This document shows, in pieces, positions 1-12,300 of a stretch of 64,000 nucleotides of DNA (within the stretch, counting starts at the first letter, position 1; every line of letters starts with the position of its first letter). The position numbers were made by a program, and so were the translations under genes. The stretch covers positions 14,684,059 to 14,748,058 of the forward strand of contig CM055092.1 in assembly GCA_029204225.1 (NCBI GenBank), in the 5' to 3' direction. The notes under the pieces were generated by a model that was not told the DNA's origin, made no database searches, and saw only the letters and a list, made by a program, of their open reading frames with translations. The DNA comes from Diphasiastrum complanatum. Lineage: Eukaryota > Streptophyta > Lycopodiopsida > Lycopodiales > Lycopodiaceae.

Positions 1-115
1 GAGACCAGCTTCTGAAGCACAAGGTTTGATTACTTGAGAATTGAAGTACTTGCTATGCTTAATGATAGAGAATGCAAAGTGGTAATAAGATCATGCCAGC
101 TTCAGTAAAATAAAG

Positions 116-311
116 AATTGTTTGTAACCCATCTTCTGATTTGTTTGGTCAATTGTGTTGTGGTGCCTGGAGCCATCAGGAATTATGCAAAAATGGTGGT
201 ATATTACGGCTTGTGTTAGCAACTTCAAAGTTGCAATTACCATCATCTTTACAAAGTTCAAAGACTTTGGTTGCAGCCTTTTCTCGATTAAAGTCTAAAG
301 CTTTGGCCATG
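116..311 (+). CDS. NDX: NDX exon, first visible (amino-terminal region)
   Basis: This exon encodes the segment beginning LFGQLCCGAWSHQELCKNGG and ending SRLKSKALAM, a conserved NDX block of helical sequence that precedes the homeodomain. It ends at ATG|GTAGGT (311/312). The next coding bases are at 15454, so the chain reads SKALAM then LLKFCETES with no phase shift. The 5' border is uncertain: an in-frame TAA at 111-113 means the acceptor must lie between there and about 140, and the AAAG at 112-115 is my best guess. Codons upstream of 1 cannot be seen. Confidence 0.8.
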
Positions 312-3300
312 GTAGGTACTTCCATTTTCCTTTACGAGGATTGAAGCCCTTTGCATCGTGGTCTATGCTTTTGGAAAAAACGAAATTGAGGCATTTAAAC
401 GATTCTGTAGCTTTTTGTAGCATAGTTGTGTGATGTCAAATTGAATGTCTCGTTGTGAAGATTGTTTCAAAAATTGTTTGGAACATGAATTTTTGAATCT
501 TAAAAATCTATCTAAATTTAAAGATAGAGCTTATAACAAATAGATGTTTTACAAAAACTAATGTAGGACCCTAAGCTGAAACCATATGCATATCAAAATT
601 GTAATGTATCGAGATAACAGTATGCATCAATTATTATATTAAGGAACACTGCTACGTTCGTCATGTATTAAGAACACAGTTATATTAGAATAGATGGATA
701 CTACAAAGAATCTTAATGTATAATAATTTTAAGTACCTACTTGTATATTGAAGAATCTACAGTATGGGATTTGTTAATCTTCATGTATAATAACCCTAAT
801 GTACCTACTTTTATATTGAGGAATTTACGCTATGGTAGACATAGCTCATGGAAGTGGGATTGTCATGTTATCAAAAGAATAAAGTAGCAAGTTTTAGGTG
901 TAGGAGGAAAAGTGAGTTGTCTGAACCATAGACATGCATTTTGAACCTTCCGGTTCGGAATGTATTGTTCCGTACATTTGGAACGGAGCATGTTTTGTAC
1001 AGTTGGAAGTTGGAACCATTTTTTTTTATATTTTTAGGGGATTTGTTGTATATTTTTCCCTCTTGAAAGGAAATTTGTTCCCCTAAAAATTGTGTTTAGA
1101 AGATGCCAATTGAAGTTTTACATGAGGTTATCAGGTTCTTAGATATGATAGATGGATTTTTAGCTATCTTTTATCGCACTAACATCTAATTTCCATTCAG
1201 ACATTTATTTATTTGATATTATTGTCACTTATTACTAAAAGAATTTCTTTTTTGAAAAAAATTCTTTCCCTAAAAATTGTTTTCCAAAAGCACCAACTTG
1301 AAATTTTACATGAGGTTATCAAGCCTTTGGACAATATTATGTGTTAAAATCCTGTTAGGATCTAGTGCAGTATGTAGTTCACATCACACAATCACCATAG
1401 CCACTCCTCAAAAGCTCTCAAAGATGGCACAACAAAAGCTTAATAAATTACCAAGAAACATTGTACATATAGAGTATTCACAAACTGCATGAAAAGGCAG
1501 GTGTCCTAAAATTGGCCTACCACCTGTCAAACTAAGGTCGGGCCCAATATGGCCAAATTCGACCGACAAACTTTGGACATTCCCCAGGTATAGCAAGTAC
1601 TATAAATAACTCTGTACAGGCTAATTCGTCCCATGTGTGGCTACTCGGCTAACCCAAGTAGCCGTCTACGGGATCAGTGCCCGACTGATACGACAATAGT
1701 GGGTCACGTTCCGATAACAACCAAAAACTGTAAATCCTAATTAACTGAAGATATGTATAGTTAATTACAATACTGCATTTGGAACTTACAATAAATATAT
1801 CAGATCAAATCTTATTCTTAACACTCTCCCTTAAAGCTCAAATGCAGTAGGAGTAAAGAAATATATTGCAGCAGCGTCTGGAGTGTCCAAAAGATGTTAT
1901 GCATATCCCTGCTACCCTGTACTTGACTCACACTCAAGCACACCATCAAACCACCAGGTTTGGCACACAAAGTATCATGTAAACACAATGCTCATATAGA
2001 GAGTCTACCGTACTCTCGACCAACTGACTCGTCCCCAATCCAACTTGAACACAAGTGGACCACATGAGCGACATGGCTCAAATCGAGGAAATCCCACTGC
2101 CACCATGAGACTTACATCCTCCATCTAGCTAGGCTGACATCCTATCAGGCACCTACAAGCACAAACCTGTAAAGCTGACATAACTGAGCGACTGAGGCTC
2201 AACCTAAGGAAATCTTACTGCCACCATAAGATTGTACCCTCACTAGATAGACAACTAGTAGACAATGACAAGTCAATGAGCATAAATGACTACTTTGTTT
2301 CACTGTAGCAAATGCACAACCACATAAAACTCCGACTCAGATCTAGACTCCCGTGACAAGGCAACATGCAAGCCCACACACACTCATGCAAACCAACACG
2401 AATGATAAAGCGTCAAATACATGACCAAGGCCTGCCCATAAGTGGTATCCTGTCGTACCAACACCTATGCCACCTGTAGATCTGCTGCTACACCACTGGT
2501 CACCAAATCAGGTCTTCAACCGTGGCCTGCACCTGTACCAAGATGCTCTCACGTCCAAGCATATCACATAGATGTCCTCATACATCATCCAAGATCAACC
2601 ATCTCGAACCAATGAGCGCTCCAAGCCTCATTCCTTATGTATCTCCCAAACAAAGCTATGCTCCAAGCGCTTTTCCCTGAAAGCTGATCCCCATCCATTC
2701 TTCATGCTCCAAGCACAAGAGTCTACCTAGGACTCACTGAATGAATGTACACAAACCTCACCATAGGCTATACCTGAGTATCTCGCCTATCTCCCAGAGA
2801 TACTGATGATGATCTACCTGTCCTACATCCCATGTAGGTTCAACTTCCCATGCTTGACGTTGCCAACTCTAATTTGACCAGTATATAGGCCTCCCACCAA
2901 GGAGCCTATCTCACCACAACATCCATCATGGCGTCCAAGCCAAAGCAAATGCAAACTAGATCCACTATCGTGATGAATAACTCACCCACGATCCATAGCA
3001 TATCAGGTAGGATAGCTCTAGAACCCTCTACCCTCCTGTACCATCTGATCACCAAGTATCCATTACTCGCTGATAGCTCCCCGAGAATCTGTCCACCTGT
3101 AGTGCAACTAGACTCCAACTGGATCTAACCAAAAGCTGCATCCTGCTTACCAAATACTGATGGATAGAAATAACATGTGATGCCAACTTGGAGATCACTG
3201 TGCAAATAACCATGCAGCTCACCTGATCACTCGCCAAAGTATCAACTGTCACTCTCTGAGCAACCATCTCTATCTCTGCTGGCTCACAAACATGGGCATG

Positions 3301-6300
3301 CCGGATCCACATCACCCCGTAATGCACTCCATGCCCTCAGGATATGTACCACCCCAGGTACACTCCATGCCACCTACCTCCAAGTAGGCTTGACTCGTCC
3401 CTAGGTCATCACATGATGCACCAGCTGAAGAACATCGTCCATACATCAATTGACATATCATACCTGAGCAACTGTAGCATCTCCCTGAGTGCCACCCCAA
3501 TGGACTCGTCATCCACATACTATGCTCACTTGATGTCTTCGATCCTGGTCACCATCCTGCTAGACAAGCCGAACTCCAAAGCATCACCTGCTCCACCTGG
3601 CTCCTAGCATCTGCTCGCTCTCCCTGGCTATGTGCCACCTGACACCATGCCAACGCAAGCATATCCCTGAGTCGCCGCTCACGGGATCTCGAGACTATTG
3701 TCTCCCTGATCGTACTGAGGTATATGGCTCTGAGTGACTTCCTCTAGGCTTATCCATGATCTCACCACCTGAGAATCTGCACCATGGAAATTCCAACACC
3801 TGTGCCAAGCCTAGACTCCTGCAAATACAGCCAACTGCATGAAAGCTATAGGTAGCTTATCCACGCCCGTGATGGTAGATGTCTCCCCATCGATGCCAAT
3901 GTCCAAAACTGGCCCCCTGCTGTAATGCCAACCTGTACTCCCAAATGAGCACACCATGAAGTCCTCGCCATCAGTGTCCCCTATAGTAGATCGCTAGCAA
4001 AACACTCACCACAGTGTTTGCCCTCCGATCACATCCCGTGCGATCTCCATCAGCTCTCCAATCTAGAGCTCAAACCCGTTGCTGCTATGCGTAAGGATGG
4101 GATTAAAAATGCAATCGACATGACAACATCTTAACCATAAACGAGTTGAAAAGGTGTTTGATTTGTACTATTTTTGTAAGCGGTTCTGAATGCCCACAAT
4201 GTTGCATACAGTTTATGTTCCCAATTAGATCGACTCGCTTCAACTGTCTTTGTCATAATGGTGCAGAGAATCTTATTGGAAGATTCAGCCTGGCCATGCC
4301 CTCTGGGATAGTAGGGAGTACTAAATCTATGTATAACAAAAAAATCTTCCAGTAAACACTTTATTGTTTGATTGACAAAGTGTGTACCCCGGTCACTGAC
4401 AATCTCGATCGGATATCCAAATCTGATTATAATATTTTCATATAGAAACTTGGCCATAGATTTCACATTAGCAACTTTGATAGCTTTGGCTTCTACCCAC
4501 TTGGTCATATAATCAGTTGCGACAAGGTGAATAGGTCCAACATAATCCAGTCCCCATTTTTCAAACGGTGCTTGCGATAAAACCGGATGCAAGAGTTCAT
4601 AGTTTTGTCGAGTAGGTCGTCGGGCTCGTTGGCAAACATCACATGTCTGAATAAAATTTTTTGTGTCCTTGTGAAGCGTAGGCCACCAACAACCTGATTG
4701 TAAAAGTTTGCGAGCAGTAATATCTGTAAAGAAGTGTCCTCCACCCATGCCATCATGTGAAAACATGGTTAAATCTGGTACTTCATGAGGTAAAACACAC
4801 CTTCATAAAATATTATTTGATCCACGATGATACAATTGTCCTGCAATTTATTGATAAGGTTGAGCCTTATGATTGTCTCTTCTGTACTTTTGTCAGGGAG
4901 TCATTCGGTTGTCCTAGCATTAGGTACTCAACAATATATGCTGCCCACTCAGGTACTGCTTCAACATAGAACAATGCAGCATCTGGCAGTTCATCATCCA
5001 CTTCAATATTAATTGGTGCGGATTCAATTCCTGAAACGTGATCGGCTAAATAATGTTGCTTGCCCTTTTGAACCACAATTCGAAAGTCAAATTCAGTCAA
5101 TAACAATAACCATCTTGCAATACGTCCAATATTGCATGTCTTGTTTACCAAGTAAAGTAACGGTTGATGATCAGTATAAAATGCAAAGTGCGTTTCCATG
5201 AGGTAGGGACAAAATTTCCAAACAGAGAAAATCATGGCTAATGCCTCGCGTTCTGTTGTTGAATAATTTTTTTCTGGATCTGTAAGTTGTCTGCTTGCAA
5301 ATCGTATAGGATAATGTTTCTTATAGTCACCTGGCTACATCAAAACTTATCCAATGGCGTATTTTGAGGCATCCGTATGAACATGAAACTCTATCATCCA
5401 ATCTGGAGAACACAATATTGGTGCTGAAGTTAATGCTTTTTAAAATTTTTCAAAGGCTTCTAATGCTTCTACTATCCAAATAGGAACAATAGTCAGTTTG
5501 TATATAGGTCGTGCTAAGTCCGCAAAGAAGATAATAAAGATTCGATAGTAGTTTGCATGACCCGTAAACACGTAAACTCCATGAATTGTTGCTGGTGGTG
5601 GCAATTTCACAATAACTTTGATCTTAGAATAATCCATGGCAATACCATGTCTTGATATCACATGTCCAAGCACAACTCCGTGGGAAACCCATATCTGACA
5701 TTTTTCCGAATTTAGAAAAATCTGATATTTGCAGCATCTTTTAAATATTTTCTCCAATCGATCCAGGTGGTCTGTATCTGTACTATGAACTCCCAAGTCG
5801 TCCAAGTAAATTTCAAGAAATTTCTGCAGATAATCTTTAAAAGCAAATTGCATTACTCTTTGGAATGAACTTGGTGCATTACAGAGTCCAAACGACATTA
5901 CTTTGTAAGCATAGGTGCCCCATTCTGTTGCAAAAGTAGTTTTATGGTGATCGACAGGTGCAATCTTAGCCTGGTTGTAACCACTAAATCCATCCAGGAA
6001 ACTATAAACTTCCGCTCCAGCAAGGCGATCCAAAATGCTTTTAGTAAAAGGTAACGAAAAGTGATCCTTTCGCGTCACTTTGTTCAACGCTTTGAGATTC
6101 ACACAGATCCCATTTTTTTATTTTTCTTAGGAACAATGACAATTGGTGAAATCCATTCAAAATGCTCGATCTCATAAATAAAATCGGCCTTTCGAGGGGG
6201 ATTTTCCCATTTTAGAACCGTATTATAATGTTGCTTAGCTTGTTTCTTCGTCATTGATCATGTGATCCTGTCTTCCTTTAATATAACTACTTTGGGCGGT

Positions 6301-9300
6301 TTTACTGTGAATTCATCAGGAACATTACGCACTCCAAATTTGGTCGGATCCATATGATTTAGAATCTGCTCATTCGTAAGTTCTGCATTGTCATCATAAG
6401 TCAAGGCATGACTCACAGGAATGAGTTCATCCTCAATCGGATTTGGTATAGGATCCGTTGATATCTAGGTTACATTCAGCACATTCAATGGAAACGTGAT
6501 TGGTGTATCCAAAGTTTGATCTAATAAGGAAATCTCGCTCAAATCTAATTGATTATCTTGTTGACACATATATCTTGCTGTACAATCAATTGTTGCAAGA
6601 GCTTCATTCCAATTGACAGTATCCATTTGAGAATCGTAATGAACTCCCAAATTTTTCTCTGGTCGATCACAAGTATGATTTGTTGTTGACGAATTGTCAT
6701 CCTCTTTTTGAACCACTGGTTTGATAGTCCAAGCTGTAGGATCAATTTTAACTGCACGTTCACGATTTTCAAAAGTGATTTTTCCGGTACCCCAGTTATG
6801 AATTGCTTGTGCAACTCGTAACCATGGATGTCCTAATAGAATTCGGTAGACATTTGGCGCTTCTGATAAGTCCATCACTACGAAAGTAATGATGAACTGT
6901 ACTCCCGCAATTCTGACAAGTGTATCTTCCACCATTCCTCGTGGACGAACTATCGTTTGATCATCTAGCTTAGCAGACTTAATCTTTGTAAGGCCCCATT
7001 TTGCACATAGCTTTGTAGAAATCAGGTTAACTCCTGAACCTCCATCTATCACGGCTACTTCTTTAGGAAATTGTCTATGTTGTATCGGTAGAGTGATATT
7101 CTTTTGTTCACTTTCCCAAGTGGCTCCAACATGGAGTACTTCGTTAGATTCTTCAAATTTAACACAAAAAAGCGGCTCTTGATGGACTTCTGGTTCTTCT
7201 GAGCTAACTTTTGTGCTAAGGCTTCTTTTGCTTTTGGCACCAACTTCAAGAACTCTCCCAATGAAATATTGATCTTGCTAGACAAAATGTTCATAAGTAG
7301 TTTTGTATGAGGTGCTTCTGGTTCAATCATCTTGAAGGGTTCTTCAAAATGATGTAACTGATTATTCATAACCGTACGTAAATTTTTTGGCGACTGCAAT
7401 GGTGAAGAATGAACTTTAGTTGTTGCTTTAGTAGCTTCAAGCTCCTCTTCTTCTTGCAGATGTTTGATTCACTGTCTCATATCCTGATATTTTCGTTTTT
7501 CTGTATTAAGATTTGGATAGACTCCCGATGTTATTGGTATATCATTCAATGGTATAGAATCAGCAGGTACTGGATCCATTATTGGTTCTTTCTGCTTCTG
7601 TGCTCTGGTGACCACCATCAAGGTTGCGCTTGGTTTATTCTGAGCTACTGGTCTTTGCTTAATTGTTATCAAATTTACAGGTGCTGTAGCTGGCGGTGGC
7701 TTCGGTCTTGCTGGACAGTCTTTATAGCAATGCCCTAACCACAGTCACGACAGAATGGTACAAATTTCTCTTTATTTGGGCATTCTGCAACTCTGTGATT
7801 TTCTCCACATGCAAAGCATCCGAGTGGTGCTCTGGTCCAATTTCTGGAGGCTTGTTGTTGAGCAGCACAGCATAAATGGCATATTGTTCTGAAGATCCAC
7901 TTGCTTGATCATTTCCATAGTTCCATTGCTCAGCATTTTCGTAAGGTTCTGGTTCCATCAAATTGGCTGCAGTTTCGGAGTGCTTTGGTGGGACAAGTAA
8001 AGCTAAACATTCCGGGTATCCAAGAGCAGATTGTCGCGGTCTTACTGTTGGATTATCTCCATACTGTGGTTCTCGATATCCCATTTGGGCATACCGTTGT
8101 TGAATTATCCGAGAGTTGAAGTTGCAAAAAGCAATCTCATGATCCGGTGAATTACACAAATGGCAAAAACTGATTTCCATCAAATTGCAACTGTAACTTT
8201 TCCATTTGTTTCTGCTGGTTCTTCCCAAGTTTCTCGAACTCATTGAGCATCATTTTTGCAGTAGCATTGGCATTCGTTGATGCAATAGTCGTGGATGTCG
8301 TAGTAGTCTGCCCTATCGTATAAAGCAACATATTGATATTTGGCTCCGCATCTGAATCTTCATCCTCCTCCCAAATTGCATCGTCCATAGCATTTTGTAA
8401 GAGTGCATACTCATTATGGCGTTTCAACTCACGTCTGATCCGTTTAGGTAGACCTGACAAAAACCACATAATCATGGCATTTTCATTAATCAGATTCGCA
8501 TTCAGATCTAAGACGTTTCACCCGTTCAATGTAATCTAGAACCATTTTTCGCTTTCCCCTTTTTAATTTTACTTAAAAGTAGAAAATGGTCTTCGATAAA
8601 CTTTTGTGGTTTGAACCGTGTGATCAGGGCTTGCTTAACAACCTCCCAATCTGTACGTTCAGTTTCATCTTGATTATAGTACCAATCTTGTGTTGCGTCT
8701 GTTAAGGCCATAGAAAACAGCTTAAGTTTATTTTGAGGATAAATCTCACCATAGACTTCACATGATTCAGCATAGATCTGAAGAAATCTAACTGGATCTG
8801 TTAATCCATTATATTTTGTTAGATCCAATCGGGGTGCTCTTCTAACAATAATTGGATTGACTGCCTATGGAGCACCTCCAGGAGCAGCTCCAGGGACAGC
8901 CATCTTCACAAATCTAGATCAAATAGATAATGAAATTGGATCTAGATTTTTCAAAAAACTTTCTCAGATTAGATCTACTAGATCTATTCCACTTTTCAAG
9001 AATCTGATTCTATATAATGAAAAACTTCTCAAAATTCGATCAATCAATACTTCTCAAAGATGATAAATCTCTCAGAATCCAAATCTGAGCATATCAGATT
9101 TGATCCAAATTTTGACAGAGACTTGATCTGGAATATCAAAAACAAAAAATAGGACTGGCGAAGGTTCACTAGGCGAAGGTTGTCTCGACGAAGGTTCATC
9201 AGTGCTATTATGGAGACAAAACTCTCTGAACACTTTTCTGACAATTTCTAGGGAAATAACCTTCGCCAACCTCTCAGGTGAAGGATCTGACACAGATACA

Positions 9301-12300
9301 ACTATGGAAAATTGGACGAAGGTTTTAGACACAAGAAATTATAGTTTTTGTAGTCTAGCGAGGGTAAAATTCAAGAATTTCTATGATCCGATCAAGAAGA
9401 ATCTTCATTGAACTCAGAAATAGTATTTTACTATAAATAGAATGTTTTGGAATCTCGGCGAAGGTTCTGGAGAAGGTTCAAGAGTGATACTGGTATTTTT
9501 GCAAAAAAGTGACTTTTTGACAAAAATATGACAATATGACAACTGATCCTCTGAAAATATTTCTATTTTTGGTATTATTCTTCGTCAACCTAGCGGTAGA
9601 TAGATCTCAATCACACCTAAGCACAGTGAATCCGGCGAAGGTTCTTTTTTAATATTTTTAGGGTTTTGACGATTTTTTGGTGTTTTTTGAAGGTTTTTCT
9701 GATGTTTCTGGAAATCTGTTGGGAATTAATCTTTGCCCTTCAAACTGAAGGTTTTGTAAACAAAAACAAAGGTGTCTACAACTCGGTGAAGGTTTCCTAA
9801 AAGAGGGTAAAAAGTTATCAGTTTTGATGACGCTTTTTGTCTCTTTTTTGACCAATCTGGCAGATTTGACCGATTTTTGTTATTTTCTCTGATATCTCAG
9901 ATTCAAATGGATCTTAAGATTGGTAATCTGAATAGCTTTCCTTGTTTTTAATCATATTAGATTTCAAACAAGCCAATCCACTCAAATCAAGCAAAATCAA
10001 TCTCGAACTTACCCTACAATGCAGATCTAGCACTATTCATGCCACGACAAGATGCCTAATGCAAGCTAACCATCCAACAATCATGCTGCAAATTGAAAAA
10101 TTGGCGTAGCTCCCCGGCAACGGCACCAAAAGTGTAGTGGGCTTCTTTCCTTGCCTAACCTGAATCCAAGATCTAGTCAATCTAGCATCAAAGAGACGAA
10201 GTTAGTTGTCACGCGTAGGTTCGTTCCCATGAGAGCTATAGTTTAGTTCATATTTCAACATGAATGGAGGATTCACATCTACCTCTACATCCATTAATCC
10301 TACTCTTTAACACTACTCATCCCTTAACACTTACAATCCCTTAACACTACACATCCACAATAGAAATAGCTTACTCTTTCTCTCTCTCCCTTTCTCTCTC
10401 ATAAAAAGTATAATAACATACAATCCCAATAACACTCAGATCCAACAATTAGCAAAATCCAAATAAGCATGAGAGATGGAGGAAAAGTAATAGAGAGCAA
10501 GGACATTCATCAATTCATTTCTGAAGAAAACCAATCTGCTTTATTGAAATGAGGAAATGAACATGTGGAGCAACTCGAGTTAGTCCCTTCTTATAGTAGA
10601 GAGGAGGACCCTGGCCTCTAAATCCTATTGGTCCAGTCTTGCCTCTCTTTTTATTCAAATTTAAAAGTGTGAGAACCATCAAAATTGGAGGGAAACCCAA
10701 CTTTATGCACTAACTTGACATTTAGGCCTTGCGACATTAAAAGTTTCGCAAAAAGGCCTAAAGTCCTTTTATAAACTTTTAACTAATCAATCAAACAACT
10801 GTGTGATCACCGGGTTTGACTTACACACGCAGGGTGCCAAATCCCTCTCACTTATTAACTAGGGTTAGGGTTGCCTTGAGATCCGCAAACCCTCCAACAT
10901 TGACGATCATATGAATCTAAATATTTATGATTGACGGATCATAAGTAGATACTTAATTATTGTCAGAGGATTATGGAATTGTGATGATTAAATCTTGATC
11001 TATTAATTTAGTAAGAATTCGAATCAGTGTTTTGAATTTCTCTACTCTAGTATTTTATTGAGAACCTATGGATCTCACAGATATTCTCACAAGGAAAGTT
11101 ATTTTACTTGTGGAGAATTTTATTTATCTAATGGATGCTATTTTGCTACTGTTTACGGTCTGCAGATTCTTGAGTATAGTTTTTTCTTCTTCTTTAAAGT
11201 TACATAGAGCGACTATGTACTAACTGGATGATACTTGAAACACATAGAAGATCTAGTAGTCTGATGCTAGTAATTAGATCTCTTATAGGAGACAAAGAAA
11301 TCTATAAGATGAATGGGTACTATTTTCTTGCATTTGATGCTAGAAGCAGGAGCATTTAACTCAAAAGAGTACTTAGAGTACTCAGAGTTGAAATTTAATC
11401 ATTCTATATCTTAACGATTCTCCTAGAGATTCTAGTTGAATGAGTTATCATATCTTAGAATTTGGATTCTATGGATATTTGTACTTGGAAGCTTATAAAT
11501 TATCTGTCAGAATTGTGGATAATTTCAGACTGTAATTATAATTGTTTTATTATTATTTTAACTTTAATCTCCTGATTTAGGTAATATTTCACCCAGTGTT
11601 TCATGTAAGTGCTTTACATGAAGGTGATGTTACTAACTTGTGGTGAATGTAATCTAGATGGAAAATTTATCGCTTAGTGTACTTTTCAAACCTGAGTTGT
11701 ACTCTAGTGCAGAGATTATGGCTTGGAAAAACAGGATTATCTTTGAGTACTTGTTTGACGTGAGAGTCAAACTAAGGATAATGATTTTCTAGGTTGTTAT
11801 TGAAAGTTAAAAGAACTATTGTAGTAATTCTTTCCTGTTTGAGAGCTTCTAGTTGTGCAAGAGATTTACAATGAAATAAACGTTGCAATCATGGAATTAC
11901 TGGAAAATGTCATAAAACTTTGCACGGAATGGTTGCCCCTTGCGAATCATCTCTATATCGAGGAGTATCACAAATGGGACATTTCTTGAGTGATTTGTAC
12001 CTTCTTCGATATAAAATACATCTTTTGGACATGCATGATATTGCTTGTAGTCCATCCCGATGTTAGTCAACATCTTTCGTGCCTCATCTCTTGTCTCAGG
12101 CATGACATTCCCTTCTGGGAGAATTTTGTTTTTGAATAGTCTGCACATGACAAAAGAAGTCATTGTAAAAACAATATCACTCGATGTCCAAATTGTAAAT
12201 TTTGTTTCAAAGCAAAAATGACAAATAGATGAAAGCGTTTGCAGTGTCTTGATTCCATCACGAATCCCATCTGTAAGTCCTGTCAATGCCAGTGACTCAA

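Larger units (their letters stand above)
4061..10899 (-). mobile_element. Ty3/gypsy retrotransposon, 3'-truncated, inactive
   Basis: On the minus strand the order is 5' LTR (10133-10899), primer-binding site, leader with repeats (8905-10103), gag with two zinc knuckles, aspartic protease, reverse transcriptase, RNase H and integrase, the Ty3/gypsy order (integrase last). The integrase carries the ATDYMTKWVEA type core, and the primer site is of the kind used by Athila/Tat elements, so a Tat-like lineage is my inference. The element runs into unrelated CAGGTG-rich DNA at about 4060, and no 3' LTR was found between 1 and 4060. Many in-frame stops and at least one frameshift make it defective. 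It lies antisense inside the first visible NDX intron. Confidence 0.88.

Noticed and set aside
1408-1596. Short frame on the minus strand near 1400-1600
   Set aside because: It lies inside the LTR at 1342-1823 and has no homology.
9150-9800. CRISPR-like array of CGAAGGTT
   Set aside because: Copies are short, irregularly spaced and partly inverted, in a plant retroelement leader. No spacers or cas genes.
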